From Sandaracinus amylolyticus (GTDB taxonomy: Bacteria; Myxococcota_A; Polyangia; Polyangiales; Sandaracinaceae), in the NCBI RefSeq assembly GCF_021631985.1, contig NZ_CP070225.1, forward strand, positions 4,402,001-4,466,000: 64,000 nucleotides of DNA, given 5' to 3'. Positions 12,188 through 21,511 of this stretch are shown one piece after another (position 1 is the stretch's first letter; every line of letters begins with the position of its first letter). The position numbers were made by a program, and so were the translations under genes. The notes below the pieces were generated by a model. It had not been told where the DNA came from and did not search any database. It worked only from the letters and a program-made list of their open reading frames with translations.

Positions 12188-14572
12188 TCAGCGGCTGCGG
12201 CGCGGGCCGCGATCGCGGTGTTTGCCGGGCTTCTGGGGGCGCGGTGCGCGCGAGGGACGCTCGCGCCGCGGCTCTTCGGCGTGCGCACGCGGGCGCTCGC
12301 TGCGACGTCGCTCGGTGCGACGCGCTTCGGGGAGCGTGATCGGCACCGCGACCATCTCGCGACGCTCGATCACGACCGACTCGAGACGCACGGTGAGGCG
12401 ACCGCCGAGCGCGAACGAGTGGCCCGAGCGACGACCGACGAGGCGGATGCCGAGCCGATCGAGCTCGTAGTAGTCCTCGCCGAGGCGCTCGATCGGAGCG
12501 CGCGTCTCGACGAACGGGAGATCGAGCGAGACCCAGAGGCCGTGCTCGGTCACGCCGGTGATCGTGCCCTCGAATTCCTCGCCGACGCGATCCTTCATCA
12601 GCAGGCAGCGATAGAGGTTCACCGACTCGCGCTCGACCGTCATCGCGCGCCGCTCCATGCGGCTCGACTGCTGCGCTTGCTGCTGGAGCTTCTCGCGCAG
12701 CGCGGTGGCCTCGATGCGCTCGCCGCGCGCGAGCGCGCGCACGACACGATGCACCGCGAGATCGGGATAACGACGGATCGGCGACGTGAAGTGCAGGTAG
12801 TCGCGCGCCGCGAGCGCGAAGTGACCGAGGTTGCGCGTGTCGTAGCTCGCCTGCTGCATCGCGCGCAGCAGGAGGAACCCGAGCGACTGCGCGTGCGGCG
12901 TGCCCGCGATGCGATCGAGGAACTTCTGGAGCTTCTTCGGGCTCTCCGCGGCGTTCTCCTCGAGCGCGTGGCCGAACGCCTCCGCGACGGCGGCGAACGT
13001 CTCGACCTTGTTCGGATCGGGCTTGCCGTGGACGCGGAAGATCGCGGGCACCTTGCGGCGCGTGAGGTCCTCGGCGACGACCTCGTTCGCGAGGAGCATC
13101 AGGTCCTCGACGATCTCGTACGCCTCCTTGATGCCCGCGTCGCTGCGCGAGCGGATCACGTCGCGCGGCTCGCCGCTCTTGTCGAGCAGCACCTTCGCCT
13201 CGGGCAGCTCGAAGCCGAGCGCGCCGCGTCGATTGCGCAGCGCGCGCAGGCGGCGCGAGATCTGGTGGAGCACCTTCAAGAGCGGCAGGTGCTGCTCGGC
13301 GCTCTCCTGTCGCGGCGCGTCCTCGGTGAGGCCGAGCGCGCGCGCCGCGCCGCCGTAGCTGATGCGCGCCTTCGAGCGCATCACGCCTTCGATCAGGCGG
13401 TGCGAGAGGATCTTGCCGAGCTTGCCGAGGCGCACCTCGACCGCGAGCGTGAGGCGATCTTCGTCGGGCACCAGCGACGCGAGGTTCGTCGAGAGCTCCG
13501 GCGGGAGCATCGGGATCGCGCGGCCAGGAAGGTAGATCGAGGTGCCGCGGGTGAGCGCCTCGCGATCGATCGCGCTGCCCTCGCGCACGTAGTGCGAGAC
13601 GTCGGCGATCGCGACGATCACGCGGAAGCCGTCGGGCGTCTGCTCGGCCCACACCGCGTCGTCGTGATCGCGCGCGTCCTCGGGATCGATGGTGACGAGA
13701 TCGAGGTGGCGCAGATCCTCGCGCTCGCGGATGTCGTGATCCGGCACCTGCGCGGGGAAGCCGAGCGCCTCCTGCACGACGTCCTCGGGGAACTCCTCGA
13801 CCACTCCCTCGCGGATCAGGATCTTCGCGATCTCGACCTCGGCCGAGCCACGCGGACCGAGCACGCGCAGCACCCGCGCTTCGGGGATCTCGCCCGGGAA
13901 TTCCGGGTACTTCGTGATCTGCGCGACGACGTCCGAGCCCGGCTCGGTCTCGAGCGGGAGCGTGCCGCTGACGCGGAACACCTCGGGCAGACGCGCGTCG
14001 TGCGTCTCGATCAGGTACACGCGGCGGGCGCGCGTGAGGCGGCCCGCGATGCGCAACAGACCGCGGTCGACGATGCGCAGCACCTCGCCCTCGCGGCCCT
14101 TCTCGGTGCGTCGCGCGCTGACCTCGACGCGATCGCCGTGCATCGCGTTCGCGAGGCTGCGCGCCGACACGAACACGTCGGGCCCGCCGTCGTCCGCCGC
14201 GACGAAGCCGAAGCCGCGCGGCGTGATCGTGAGCCAGCCCGTGACCGCCGGACCGCCGGGTGCGCGCGGCTTCTCGAAGCGTTCCGCGGCCTCCTGCTCG
14301 GCCTCGCGCTTGTGCCGCGGCTTCGTCACGAACGCCTCGGGCGGCGGCGGCGCGGCGTGCTTGCGGCCGGGACCGACCTTGTAGCGATTGCCCGGGAGCT
14401 CCTTCGCGAGGCCGAGCTCCTTCAGGTCCTGGAGGCGATCGCGCACCTCGTCCCTGGCGCTCTTGGGCGCGCCGAGGATCTGCACGATTTCCATCACGTG
14501 CAGGCTGCGCCCGCCGCTCGCGCGCAGGGCGTTCATCACCTGCTCGCGGCCGATCGACTTCGTGGTGCTCAT
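12188..14572 (-). CDS. rnr: ribonuclease R (RNB-family 3'-5' exoribonuclease)
   Basis: A processive 3'-5' exoribonuclease for structured RNA, mRNA decay and RNA quality control. The 794 residues contain an N-terminal winged helix (residues 1-65), cold-shock-like OB domains (GWLTITPRGFGFVAADDGG), and the RNB catalytic core. The core has the metal-binding aspartates in DPEDARDHDDAV and the conserved FTSPIRRYPDLAVHR. An S1 domain follows (EEFEGTITGVTEHGLWVSL), and then an Arg/Pro-rich basic tail typical of RNase R. The start codon overlaps the stop of the preceding PQQ-propeller gene (ATGA), with a CCTCCC-complement ribosome site, so translation is coupled. Thymidine phosphorylase follows 23 nt later. 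Confidence 0.95.
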   Translation of the reverse strand: MSTTKSIGREQVMNALRASGGRSLHVMEIVQILGAPKSARDEVRDRLQDLKELGLAKELPGNRYKVGPGRKHAAPPPPEAFVTKPRHKREAEQEAAERFEKPRAPGGPAVTGWLTITPRGFGFVAADDGGPDVFVSARSLANAMHGDRVEVSARRTEKGREGEVLRIVDRGLLRIAGRLTRARRVYLIETHDARLPEVFRVSGTLPLETEPGSDVVAQITKYPEFPGEIPEARVLRVLGPRGSAEVEIAKILIREGVVEEFPEDVVQEALGFPAQVPDHDIREREDLRHLDLVTIDPEDARDHDDAVWAEQTPDGFRVIVAIADVSHYVREGSAIDREALTRGTSIYLPGRAIPMLPPELSTNLASLVPDEDRLTLAVEVRLGKLGKILSHRLIEGVMRSKARISYGGAARALGLTEDAPRQESAEQHLPLLKVLHQISRRLRALRNRRGALGFELPEAKVLLDKSGEPRDVIRSRSDAGIKEAYEIVEDLMLLANEVVAEDLTRRKVPAIFRVHGKPDPNKVETFAAVAEAFGHALEENAAESPKKLQKFLDRIAGTPHAQSLGFLLLRAMQQASYDTRNLGHFALAARDYLHFTSPIRRYPDLAVHRVVRALARGERIEATALREKLQQQAQQSSRMERRAMTVERESVNLYRCLLMKDRVGEEFEGTITGVTEHGLWVSLDLPFVETRAPIERLGEDYYELDRLGIRLVGRRSGHSFALGGRLTVRLESVVIERREMVAVPITLPEARRTERRRSERPRAHAEEPRRERPSRAPRPQKPGKHRDRGPRRSR

Positions 14573-15882
14573 CGGGAGGTCGCCTCGAGGGCGTAGATGC
14601 CGCCGTCGTCGGTGCCGACGATCAGCACGCCGCCCTCGCCGATCGCCGCGGTGGAGTCCACGTCGTGGCCGAGGTTGTGGCGGTAGATCAGCGTGCCGTC
14701 GGGAGCGAGCACGTAGAGGTAGTCGTCCTGCGAGCCCACGTAGATCCTTCCCTCCGCGTCGATGCGCGCCGAGGCCCGGACGCGACCCGACGTGCGCACG
14801 CGGAAGCGCTGCGTGCCGTCGGGGGCGATGCCGTGGATCGAGCGATCGTCACTCCCCACTACGATGGTCCCGTCGCGCGCGATCGCAGGTGTCGCGCGCA
14901 CGTCTCCCTCGGCCTGGTAGCGCCAGCGCACGGTGCCGTCGCCCGGCGCGATCGCGAGGACCTCGCCGAGATCGTTCCCGACGTAGATCGTGCCGTCGTC
15001 GGCGATCGACGCGCCTCCGTCGACGCTCGCGCCGGCGCGCGCCTCCCACGCGACCTCGCCGTTGCGTCGCACCGCGATCACGCGGCCGTCGGTGGTGCCG
15101 ACGATCACGAGGCCGCTCGGATGGATCGCCGGGGCGGTGCGAAGCGCCTCGGCCGTCGCGACGTGCCACCGCGGATTGCCGGCGCGATCGAGCGCCCACA
15201 GGCCGTCCGCCGCGACGTAGATCGTGCCGTCCTCGTCGATCGCGAGGCTCGCATCGACCGGCGCACCGAGCGTACGGCGCCAGCGCACCTGCCCTTGCGG
15301 CGTGAGCGCGACGACCGAGCCGTCGTGGTTGCCGACCAGGATCGTCCCGTCGCTCGCGATCGCGGCGGACGCGTAGAAGCGATCCGCGCCCGCGTAGCGC
15401 CAGCGCAGCGAGCCGTCGGGCGCGATCGCGACGAAGCTACGGTCGGTCGAGCCGACGTACGCGGTGCCGTCGGCGCCGAGGATCGGCGCGGCGTGCACGC
15501 GCGCGCTGGTGTGATGGACCCAGCGAACGCGTGGCTCCGACGCCGGGCCCGCGGCCGCGGTGCGACCGGTGTGGCGCGGGCCGCCCATGAACATCGGGAG
15601 CTCGGTCGGGCGCGCGATCGGAGTGCCCGCGTCGGGCGTGCTCGGCTCGACCGGCGTGCCCGCATCTGCGCCCACTTCCCCGCCGCTCGAGAGCGCGCGG
15701 TTCCGCTCGGCGAGCTCGGTCCGCACTTCCTCTTCGAAGCGACACCGGCCCTCGTGGCAGATGCGATCGCCGCGACACTCGCGATCCGACATGCAGGGCC
15801 CGGGCTGCGGCATCGCGGGGCCGCACGACGCGAGGAGCGCGGCGAGCGCGGACGCGCATGGAACGAAGAAACGGCTCGGCAT
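14569..15882 (-). CDS. lipoprotein with PQQ-like beta-propeller repeats
   Basis: A predicted lipoprotein of 437 residues: MPSRFFVPCASALAALLASC gives a lipobox with Cys at 20. A short Cys pair region (CMSDRECRGDRICHEGRC) and an Asp/Thr/Pro linker follow. Residues 110-435 contain about eight blades of roughly 40 residues with the recurring pattern A-x-I-x-x-DGTIYVGSxDGxVxAxxPDGxxRWR, the PQQ/YncE-like propeller repeat. BamB is built the same way, but a BamB role cannot be claimed. I start at the ATG at 15882; an earlier in-frame codon would place 18 unhelpful residues before the signal peptide. The stop overlaps the rnr start. Confidence 0.82.
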   Translation of the reverse strand: MPSRFFVPCASALAALLASCGPAMPQPGPCMSDRECRGDRICHEGRCRFEEEVRTELAERNRALSSGGEVGADAGTPVEPSTPDAGTPIARPTELPMFMGGPRHTGRTAAAGPASEPRVRWVHHTSARVHAAPILGADGTAYVGSTDRSFVAIAPDGSLRWRYAGADRFYASAAIASDGTILVGNHDGSVVALTPQGQVRWRRTLGAPVDASLAIDEDGTIYVAADGLWALDRAGNPRWHVATAEALRTAPAIHPSGLVIVGTTDGRVIAVRRNGEVAWEARAGASVDGGASIADDGTIYVGNDLGEVLAIAPGDGTVRWRYQAEGDVRATPAIARDGTIVVGSDDRSIHGIAPDGTQRFRVRTSGRVRASARIDAEGRIYVGSQDDYLYVLAPDGTLIYRHNLGHDVDSTAAIGEGGVLIVGTDDGGIYALEATSR

Positions 15883-15997
15883 GGGGCGAGTTGTACGCGG
15901 GAAGGACGGGGCGGTGGCGATGCAGCGTGGTCTCACGCGCGGGTCAGCCCTCCCCTGGCCGGGCCACCTGTAGCAGAAAGCGGCGTTCCCGTCTTGT

Positions 15998-17866
15998 TCA
16001 GGGCGCGCGCTCGATCCACCGCACCCGCCCGTCGGCGATCCACGCGAGGCGCCGCCCCGAGGGCGAGATCGCGACGTCGATCGACGCGCCCTCGGGCGCG
16101 ACCCATCCCGTCGGGCGCACGAATTCGGCGCGCCGCTCGGGCGCGAGCGTGATCACGACCAGGCCCGCGTGGGTCGCGTACGCGTAGATCCGCGCGTCCG
16201 ACGTGGCGTGACCGGGCGCGATCGGCGCGGGGATCGCGGCGCCCGCATCGAGCACCACGGGATCACCCGCGGCGCGCCCCTCGACGTCGAGCGGCACCAC
16301 GCGCAGCTCGGTCCCACGCGCGAGCAGCACGCCCTGGGGGGCCCAGCCCAGCGCGCGCCAGCCGTCCTCGTCGGCGCGCAGCGCGGGCGTGAGGTCGGGG
16401 CACGGCGCGCCCGGCGGAGGACGGCGCGGCGCGATCAGCGCGTCGTGGCGCGCACCACCGAGATCGGCGAGCGCGTCCACCGGGCCGATCACGAGCACCG
16501 TGCCCGCACATCGACGCTCGATCGCCACCAGGCGCCGGCCTGCGGACGGATCGACCATCGCGAGCGAGCCCTCGGCGGCGGCGCCGCGCTGCTCCTCGCC
16601 GCTCGCGAGCGCGATCACCCGCGGCGCACCACCGCGCACGAGCAGGCGATCCTCGCCGAGGAACGCGAGCACCGATCGACGCGGCCCGCGCTCGCGCGGG
16701 GCCTCGAGCGCAGGGCCTTCGTGGATCGTGAGCGCCGCGTCGGAGAGGCCGTCGAGCGCGCTGCGCGCCGCGTCGCGCTCGCCGTCGCGCACCGAGATCG
16801 GCGACGACGCGTCGAGACGCGAGAGCGCGTCGAGCGCGAGCAGCGGATCGTTCGTGCGCGCCGCGGACTGCGCGAGCACCGCGAGCGCGCGACCCGCGCC
16901 CGCCGAGCGCCCACAGGGCACGCCGGCCGCGCCGCCGATCTCGAGCCGCGCGCGCCCCGGCTCGCGGCAGAGCGCGTCCCAGAGCGTCAGCGCGCGCAAT
17001 GCGCCGGCGCGCGCGCGATCGGGATGACGGCGCAGCGCAGTGCGCGCCTCCTGCGCGAGCGCAGCGATGCGCGCCTCGGGCTCCGTCGCGTCGCGCGCCA
17101 GGCCCGCGGGGCGATCGAGGAACACCAACGACACGTCGGCCGGCGCGTCGACGCCCTCGGCACGCAGCGCGAGATCGGCGACGAGATCCGCGTGCCCGTC
17201 TCCGTCGCGATCCTCGACGCGCAGCGCGAGCGACTCGTCTGCGGCGCGCGCGCGCAGCACGAAGCGCTCGAGCACGCGGGGGCGCGCCTCGGCCGCGATC
17301 GCGATCACGTGGAGCACGCGCGGGGTGTCGCTCGACGCGCAGCTCGCGTCGGCCTGCGCGACGAGGCGATCATCGGAGAGCCCGCGCAGGCTCGCGCGAT
17401 CGATCGTGCACCCGGTCGCGAGCGCGGGCGTGCTCGCGAGCTCGCTCGGCGCGGCGAACGCGGCGCCGTCGCGCGCCACGAAGAGCACGCGCGGCCCGTG
17501 CGCGGCGCTGCCGCCGGTCACCAGCACGACGTCGCGATCCCCGTCGCGATCGAGATCGATCGCGCCCAGCGCGCGCAGGCTCTCGCCCTCGATCGCGATC
17601 GACGCACCCTCGACCTCCACCTGCGTCGTGCCGTCGGGGAGCTCGCGCGCGACCATCGGCGCGCGCGCCGGCGCGTCGGGTCGCTGCGGCGTCTCGCTCG
17701 TGCCCGGGCCCTCGGTGCGCGGGCGCGCCGCGCCGCCGCCGTCGAGGCCGAACGGAACGGGCCCTCCACGCTCGCACGAGTCGCACGCGACCAAGGCGAG
17801 CGACGCGATCACGAAGGTCGCGAGGGAGGCATTGGGTGCGCGTCCGGTCATTCGCTCGCCGCTCAT
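15998..17866 (-). CDS. lipoprotein with FG-GAP-like segment, unknown function
   Basis: A 622-residue predicted lipoprotein (lipobox SLALVAC). The ATG at 17851 gives an equally good signal peptide and may be the true start. The Ala/Arg/Pro-rich linker is followed by IDLDRDGDRDVVLVTGG and VEDRDGDGHADLVADL, two Asp-rich calcium loops like those of FG-GAP/VCBS integrin-type propeller repeats. The middle part (residues 250-390) is helical and Ala-rich. The C-terminal part (LAWIADGRVRWIERAP and similar) looks like WD/TolB-type strands. It lies 115 nt upstream of the PQQ-propeller lipoprotein on the same strand and may belong to the same transcript. The function is not recognised. Confidence 0.7.
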   Translation of the reverse strand: MSGERMTGRAPNASLATFVIASLALVACDSCERGGPVPFGLDGGGAARPRTEGPGTSETPQRPDAPARAPMVARELPDGTTQVEVEGASIAIEGESLRALGAIDLDRDGDRDVVLVTGGSAAHGPRVLFVARDGAAFAAPSELASTPALATGCTIDRASLRGLSDDRLVAQADASCASSDTPRVLHVIAIAAEARPRVLERFVLRARAADESLALRVEDRDGDGHADLVADLALRAEGVDAPADVSLVFLDRPAGLARDATEPEARIAALAQEARTALRRHPDRARAGALRALTLWDALCREPGRARLEIGGAAGVPCGRSAGAGRALAVLAQSAARTNDPLLALDALSRLDASSPISVRDGERDAARSALDGLSDAALTIHEGPALEAPRERGPRRSVLAFLGEDRLLVRGGAPRVIALASGEEQRGAAAEGSLAMVDPSAGRRLVAIERRCAGTVLVIGPVDALADLGGARHDALIAPRRPPPGAPCPDLTPALRADEDGWRALGWAPQGVLLARGTELRVVPLDVEGRAAGDPVVLDAGAAIPAPIAPGHATSDARIYAYATHAGLVVITLAPERRAEFVRPTGWVAPEGASIDVAISPSGRRLAWIADGRVRWIERAP

Positions 17867-17875
17867 ACCACGGCG

Positions 17876-17895
17876 CTCGTGCGACGACGCACGAG
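17876..17895. promoter_or_regulatory. 8-bp inverted repeat in a divergent intergenic region
   Basis: CTCGTGCG and CGCACGAG flank a 4-nt loop, 10 nt upstream of the minus-strand lipoprotein start. It could be an operator or a 5'-leader hairpin; no regulator is identified. Confidence 0.3.
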
Positions 17896-18041
17896 GGCGC
17901 GGAGGAGCGATTCTCTTCGACGCGACCCGTCGATATCGTGCTCCGCTCGCGAGAGGGGCAATCCGACTGGCACGCTCGCCATCGCGTTTTCGTGAGAGGA
18001 TGCCGGCGCCCCGCGTGGGAGCGCAGGGAGAGGGGACTGCG

Positions 18042-18986
18042 ATGGACTCAAGATTCGCTTCGTGGAACGTGGCGCTCGTCGCGCTCGGGCTGAGCGTCGT
18101 GGGCTGTGGCGGCGACGACGCCCCCGCCGATCCCGACGCCGGCGCCAGCAGCCTTCCAGTGCTGTCGACCGGAACGCAGCTGAATCCGGCGACGGGCGCC
18201 GCGGACTACGCGTGCAACGGCACCGCGACGCAGCCCGCGTCCGGCGCCGACGTCGGCACGCTGTTCCAGCTGCGCGACTTCGAGTCCGACGCGGCAGTGG
18301 GCAACACGCGAGTCTGGCTCTTCCGGGACAACGTGGTTCGCGACGCGTGCAGCGCGCCGGGGTGCGTGGAATTCATGACCAACGCCGACGGTGACGCGAC
18401 CGTCTCGCTCCCGGCGGACGGCTGGTACGCGTACCGCGTCTTCCCGCGCGAGGGCGCCACCGCCGCGACGACGGTCATCGACTCGATGCAGTACAACGAG
18501 CCCGCGCCGGCCGCTGCGGACTCGGCGGTGACCGGCAACGCGGTCTCGGCGGGCACGCTCGGGCTCATCCCCGCAGTGCTCGACATCGTGCGCACGCCCG
18601 GCACCGCGCTGCTCGCGGGCACCGTCGTCGACTGCGCCGGGACCCCGGTGTACGGCGCGGAGATCCGCGCGTACTCGGGATCGACGCGCATCGAAGACGG
18701 TCAGCAGCCGTCCGATCCGCACTTCCACTATTTCGACGGCGACTCGTTCCCGTCCGAGCAAGGCACGCACACGCACGCCGACGGGCTCTACGTCGCGATC
18801 CACATCCCGTTGCCCGCGGCCACCGACGACGTGCTGCGCATCGAGGCGTGGGGCCGTCCGAGCGAAGGCCCGCCGGTGCGCATCGGGTGCGAGGCGGTCC
18901 GCGTGCTCGCCGACGCGGTGACGATCGTCAACCTCGGTCCGGAGCGCAGCGACTACGGCGCTGGTCATCCGTGCGCCGCGGAGTGA
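18042..18986 (+). CDS. lipoprotein with carboxypeptidase-regulatory-like domain
   Basis: A 314-residue predicted lipoprotein starting MDSRFASWNVALVALGLSVV with lipobox GC at 21-22. The start is set by GGGAGAGGGG about 6-10 nt upstream of the ATG at 18042. The body contains two beta-sandwich-like segments: LRDFESDAAVGNTRVWLF with DGDATVSLPADGWYAYRVFP, and LLAGTVVDCAGTPVYGAEIR with ADGLYVAIHIPLP. Both resemble the transthyretin/carboxypeptidase-regulatory-like folds common in myxobacterial surface proteins. No enzyme motif is seen. It stands alone, with hairpins following its stop. Confidence 0.75.
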   Translation: MDSRFASWNVALVALGLSVVGCGGDDAPADPDAGASSLPVLSTGTQLNPATGAADYACNGTATQPASGADVGTLFQLRDFESDAAVGNTRVWLFRDNVVRDACSAPGCVEFMTNADGDATVSLPADGWYAYRVFPREGATAATTVIDSMQYNEPAPAAADSAVTGNAVSAGTLGLIPAVLDIVRTPGTALLAGTVVDCAGTPVYGAEIRAYSGSTRIEDGQQPSDPHFHYFDGDSFPSEQGTHTHADGLYVAIHIPLPAATDDVLRIEAWGRPSEGPPVRIGCEAVRVLADAVTIVNLGPERSDYGAGHPCAAE

Positions 18987-19016
18987 TCACCGACGAAACG
19001 CACTGAATCAGCGTTC

Positions 19017-19059
19017 AGGCTCGAGCCATCGAGAGCCTATCGTGCGTGCCAATCGCACG
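19017..19059 (+). terminator. two small hairpins after the lipoprotein gene
   Basis: AGGCTC/GAGCCT (19017-19038) and CGTGCG/CGCACG (19041-19059) form adjacent short stems about 30-70 nt after the stop. There is no T-run, so terminator function is tentative. The rest of 18987-19193 is promoter/leader space for the next gene. Confidence 0.3.
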
Positions 19060-19193
19060 TCGGCCCTTCTCGATCGGCGTCCCTTCGTGTTCAATGGGCC
19101 CGCCGCGTTTCGATTTCGTGTCGTGCTCTCGGTGGATGGGAGAGCGCGCGCGGCACTCTCGCTTCGAGACCCGAGGAGACTCCGGGAGGAACG

Positions 19194-21161
19194 ATGCAAC
19201 GATTCCGGTCCACGCTCGCGATCGTGCTGCTGCTCGCGTGCGGGACGATTCCATCGCTCGCCAGCGCTCAGCAGACAGAGACCGAGCCCGAGGGGGGCAC
19301 AGTCCAACCCGCCGAGACACAGGACGTTCCCGGTGAGGGCGAGACCGTCTCCGGCGAAGCGCCGGTCGGCCCCGAGGGCGAGCAGACACCGCCGCCGCCT
19401 CCGCCCCCGCCGCCTCCTCCGCCCCCGCCGCCTCCTCCTCCGCCGCCGGCCAGCGGTGGTGGTGAGGGCGCGCCCAGCGGCGACATCCCGATCGAGTTCC
19501 AGCTGCACGGCTACTACCGCGCGCGTCTCGAGGTGATCGACAGCCTGCCGATCCCGAACCCCGATCCGACGATCGGATCGTTCCGCGACGGCTCGACCGA
19601 CGCGGCGTTCGGGTTCATGCGCCTGCGCCTCGACCCGTCGATCGTGTTCGGATCGAATCGCGCTCAGCCGGTCGCGGCACTGCGCGCGCAGTTCGACATC
19701 CTCGACAACGTCGTGTTCGGCGACAACGCGCGCCTCAACGGCACACCGATCTTCGCCAACGACCCGAGCAACACGAGCCTGTTCTCCGGCTTCACGTGGA
19801 GCACGGACGTCAATCCGATCTTCGTCCGCCGGCTCTGGCTCGAGTTCATGACGCCCGTCGGTCAGATCCGCATCGGCCGTCAGCCCTCGCAGGGCGGCAT
19901 GGGCCTGCTCTTCAACGACGGCAACGACTTCAAGAACGACTTCGGCGACGCGCTGAGCGGCACGACGTTCGACCGCATCCTCTTCGCGACGCGCCCGCTG
20001 ACGATCATCAACACGCTCGCGCGTGGCGACAGCCGGGCGACGCCGCTGATCCTCGCGGTCGCGTACGACTGGCTCGTCGAGGATCAGCTCACCTACCAGC
20101 GCGCGGCGGACCCGACGCCCGCGGGTGAGCGCGACTTCGCCGAGGCGCAACGTCGCCTCCGCAGCCCGGTGCCCTACGCGTTCCTCGGTGATCGCGCGGG
20201 CGAGGACGACGTCTGGCAGACGACCCTCGTGCTCGCGTGGAGCGACGCCGACTTCAACATGGCGGTGAACGCGCGCGACGAGCTCAGCGCGGGTGTCGTG
20301 CTCGTGCACCGCGGTCAGGCGTCGACGAGCTCCGACGTGTGGATCGGTGACCTCTTCTATCGCCTGCGCTGGTCGGCGTTCGGGCGTCGCGCGCCGCTGA
20401 TCTACAGCGAGGGCGAGCTCTGGACGATCCAGGGCCGCACCAACGGCGTCGCGCTCACCGGCGACTTCTGCAACGACCTCACGGGCTGCGTGCTGCCCGA
20501 TCCGACGAACCCGAGCGCGCCGCCGATCGCGGTGCCGGTCGGTCGTACGGCGACGACGGGCGGCGCGAACATCTGGGGCGGCGCGGTGCGCCTCGGCGTC
20601 GAGGACTCGTACTGGGCGGTCACGCTCGAGTCGGGCTTCTCGACCGGTCAGGAAGGGAACATCTTCGCGATCCGCACGCTGACGCAGCGCCCGAACAATC
20701 CGAACTACCAGGTCGGTCTGCTGCTCTATCCGATCGTGCTCAACGTGCGCACCGCGAACCAGTATCCGGCGTCGGCGCTCTGGTCGAACGGTGGTGTCTG
20801 GAACTCGATCTACTTCCTCGCGCAGGGTCGCCTCCGCCCGCTGGGCTACAACGGCGGCGTCGAGATCATCGGCCAGTTCCTCATGGGCTTCGCCGATCAG
20901 CTCAACGCGCCGCTCCGCAACACGCGCCCCATCGACGCGTCGATGGGCTGCGGCATCGGCAGCGAGTGTCTGCTCGGCTGGGAGGCGGACCTCGCGCTCA
21001 AGCTGAGCTGGGGCCCGCACGACGAGATGCGGTGGAGCAACGAGTTCGGCATCATGGGCGTCGGCGACGCGCTCGGTGCCGGCGGCCCGATCTCCACCGG
21101 CAATCGCCTCACCGACGACATCGCGTGGACGCTGCAGAGCCGCATCGCGTTCGTGTTCTGA
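19194..21161 (+). CDS. outer-membrane beta-barrel protein with a 20-proline linker
   Basis: A 655-residue exported protein with signal peptide cleaving at LASA|QQ (about residue 25). An acidic Thr/Glu/Pro segment, exactly 20 consecutive prolines (residues 66-85) and a Gly/Ser stretch lead to a long beta-rich domain. That domain has porin-like strands (YYRARLEVI, FGFMRLRLDP, PVGQIRIGRQPSQGGMGLLF) and ends SRIAFVF, where a terminal aromatic is the usual outer-membrane barrel sorting signal. GRQPSQGGMGLLFND resembles alginate-export/phosphate-porin type barrels, but the substrate is unknown. GGGAGG lies 7-8 nt before the ATG. The Pro tract may span the periplasm or peptidoglycan (inference). Confidence 0.82.
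   Translation: MQRFRSTLAIVLLLACGTIPSLASAQQTETEPEGGTVQPAETQDVPGEGETVSGEAPVGPEGEQTPPPPPPPPPPPPPPPPPPPPASGGGEGAPSGDIPIEFQLHGYYRARLEVIDSLPIPNPDPTIGSFRDGSTDAAFGFMRLRLDPSIVFGSNRAQPVAALRAQFDILDNVVFGDNARLNGTPIFANDPSNTSLFSGFTWSTDVNPIFVRRLWLEFMTPVGQIRIGRQPSQGGMGLLFNDGNDFKNDFGDALSGTTFDRILFATRPLTIINTLARGDSRATPLILAVAYDWLVEDQLTYQRAADPTPAGERDFAEAQRRLRSPVPYAFLGDRAGEDDVWQTTLVLAWSDADFNMAVNARDELSAGVVLVHRGQASTSSDVWIGDLFYRLRWSAFGRRAPLIYSEGELWTIQGRTNGVALTGDFCNDLTGCVLPDPTNPSAPPIAVPVGRTATTGGANIWGGAVRLGVEDSYWAVTLESGFSTGQEGNIFAIRTLTQRPNNPNYQVGLLLYPIVLNVRTANQYPASALWSNGGVWNSIYFLAQGRLRPLGYNGGVEIIGQFLMGFADQLNAPLRNTRPIDASMGCGIGSECLLGWEADLALKLSWGPHDEMRWSNEFGIMGVGDALGAGGPISTGNRLTDDIAWTLQSRIAFVF
19389..19448 (+). repeat. CCN microsatellite encoding 20 prolines
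   Basis: A 60-bp run of CCG/CCT/CCC codons within the barrel gene. Mixed codons rather than a pure triplet suggest selection for proline rather than recent slippage. Confidence 0.8.
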
Positions 21162-21174
21162 GGAGGCGCCGACG

Positions 21175-21450
21175 ATGACGAATCGCATCGTGCTGATCTG
21201 TGTGCTCGGCCTGCTCGGCGTCGCCTGCGACTTCGACGCGGCGTGCCCCGAGGGGTTCACCTACGACCACGACCGCCGGGTGTGCCTGTTCACCGGTGAC
21301 GCGGGCAGCGGCACGCCGCCGCCGGTCGACTCGGGAACGCCCGGGGTCGACTCGGGCAGCGACGCGGGCGCGGATGGCGGTGACGCGGACGGCGGTGGCG
21401 CGGACGCGGGTGACACCGACGCCGGCACCGACGCCGCCGCAGGCACCTGA
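21175..21450 (+). CDS. small lipoprotein with Asp/Gly/Ala-rich tail
   Basis: A 91-residue lipoprotein beginning MTNRIVLICVLGLLGVAC with the lipobox Cys at 18. A short Cys pair segment (CDFDAACPEGFTYDHDRRVC) follows, then a low-complexity tail of D, G, A, S and T. It starts 13 nt after the barrel gene, with the AGGAGG ribosome site overlapping that gap, so it is co-transcribed and probably acts with the barrel. The function is unknown. Confidence 0.75.
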   Translation: MTNRIVLICVLGLLGVACDFDAACPEGFTYDHDRRVCLFTGDAGSGTPPPVDSGTPGVDSGSDAGADGGDADGGGADAGDTDAGTDAAAGT

Positions 21451-21472
21451 GCTCGCGCTCTCGACGTGACGA

Positions 21473-21502
21473 CGCGCCCGGATCCACGCGGATCCGGGCG
21501 CG
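21473..21502. terminator. intrinsic terminator between convergent genes
   Basis: 13-bp perfect GC-rich arms (21473-21485, 21490-21502) with a 4-nt loop, followed on the plus strand by TTTCGTTTTT. It ends the barrel/lipoprotein transcript and sits 10 nt beyond the stop of the minus-strand transglycosylase. Confidence 0.9.
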
Positions 21503-21511
21503 TTTCGTTTT

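Noticed and set aside
19008-21260. Long minus-strand frame opposite the barrel gene
   Set aside because: It is a GC-rich antisense shadow with Arg/Asp/Glu-biased composition. The plus strand has signal peptide, ribosome site and barrel features.
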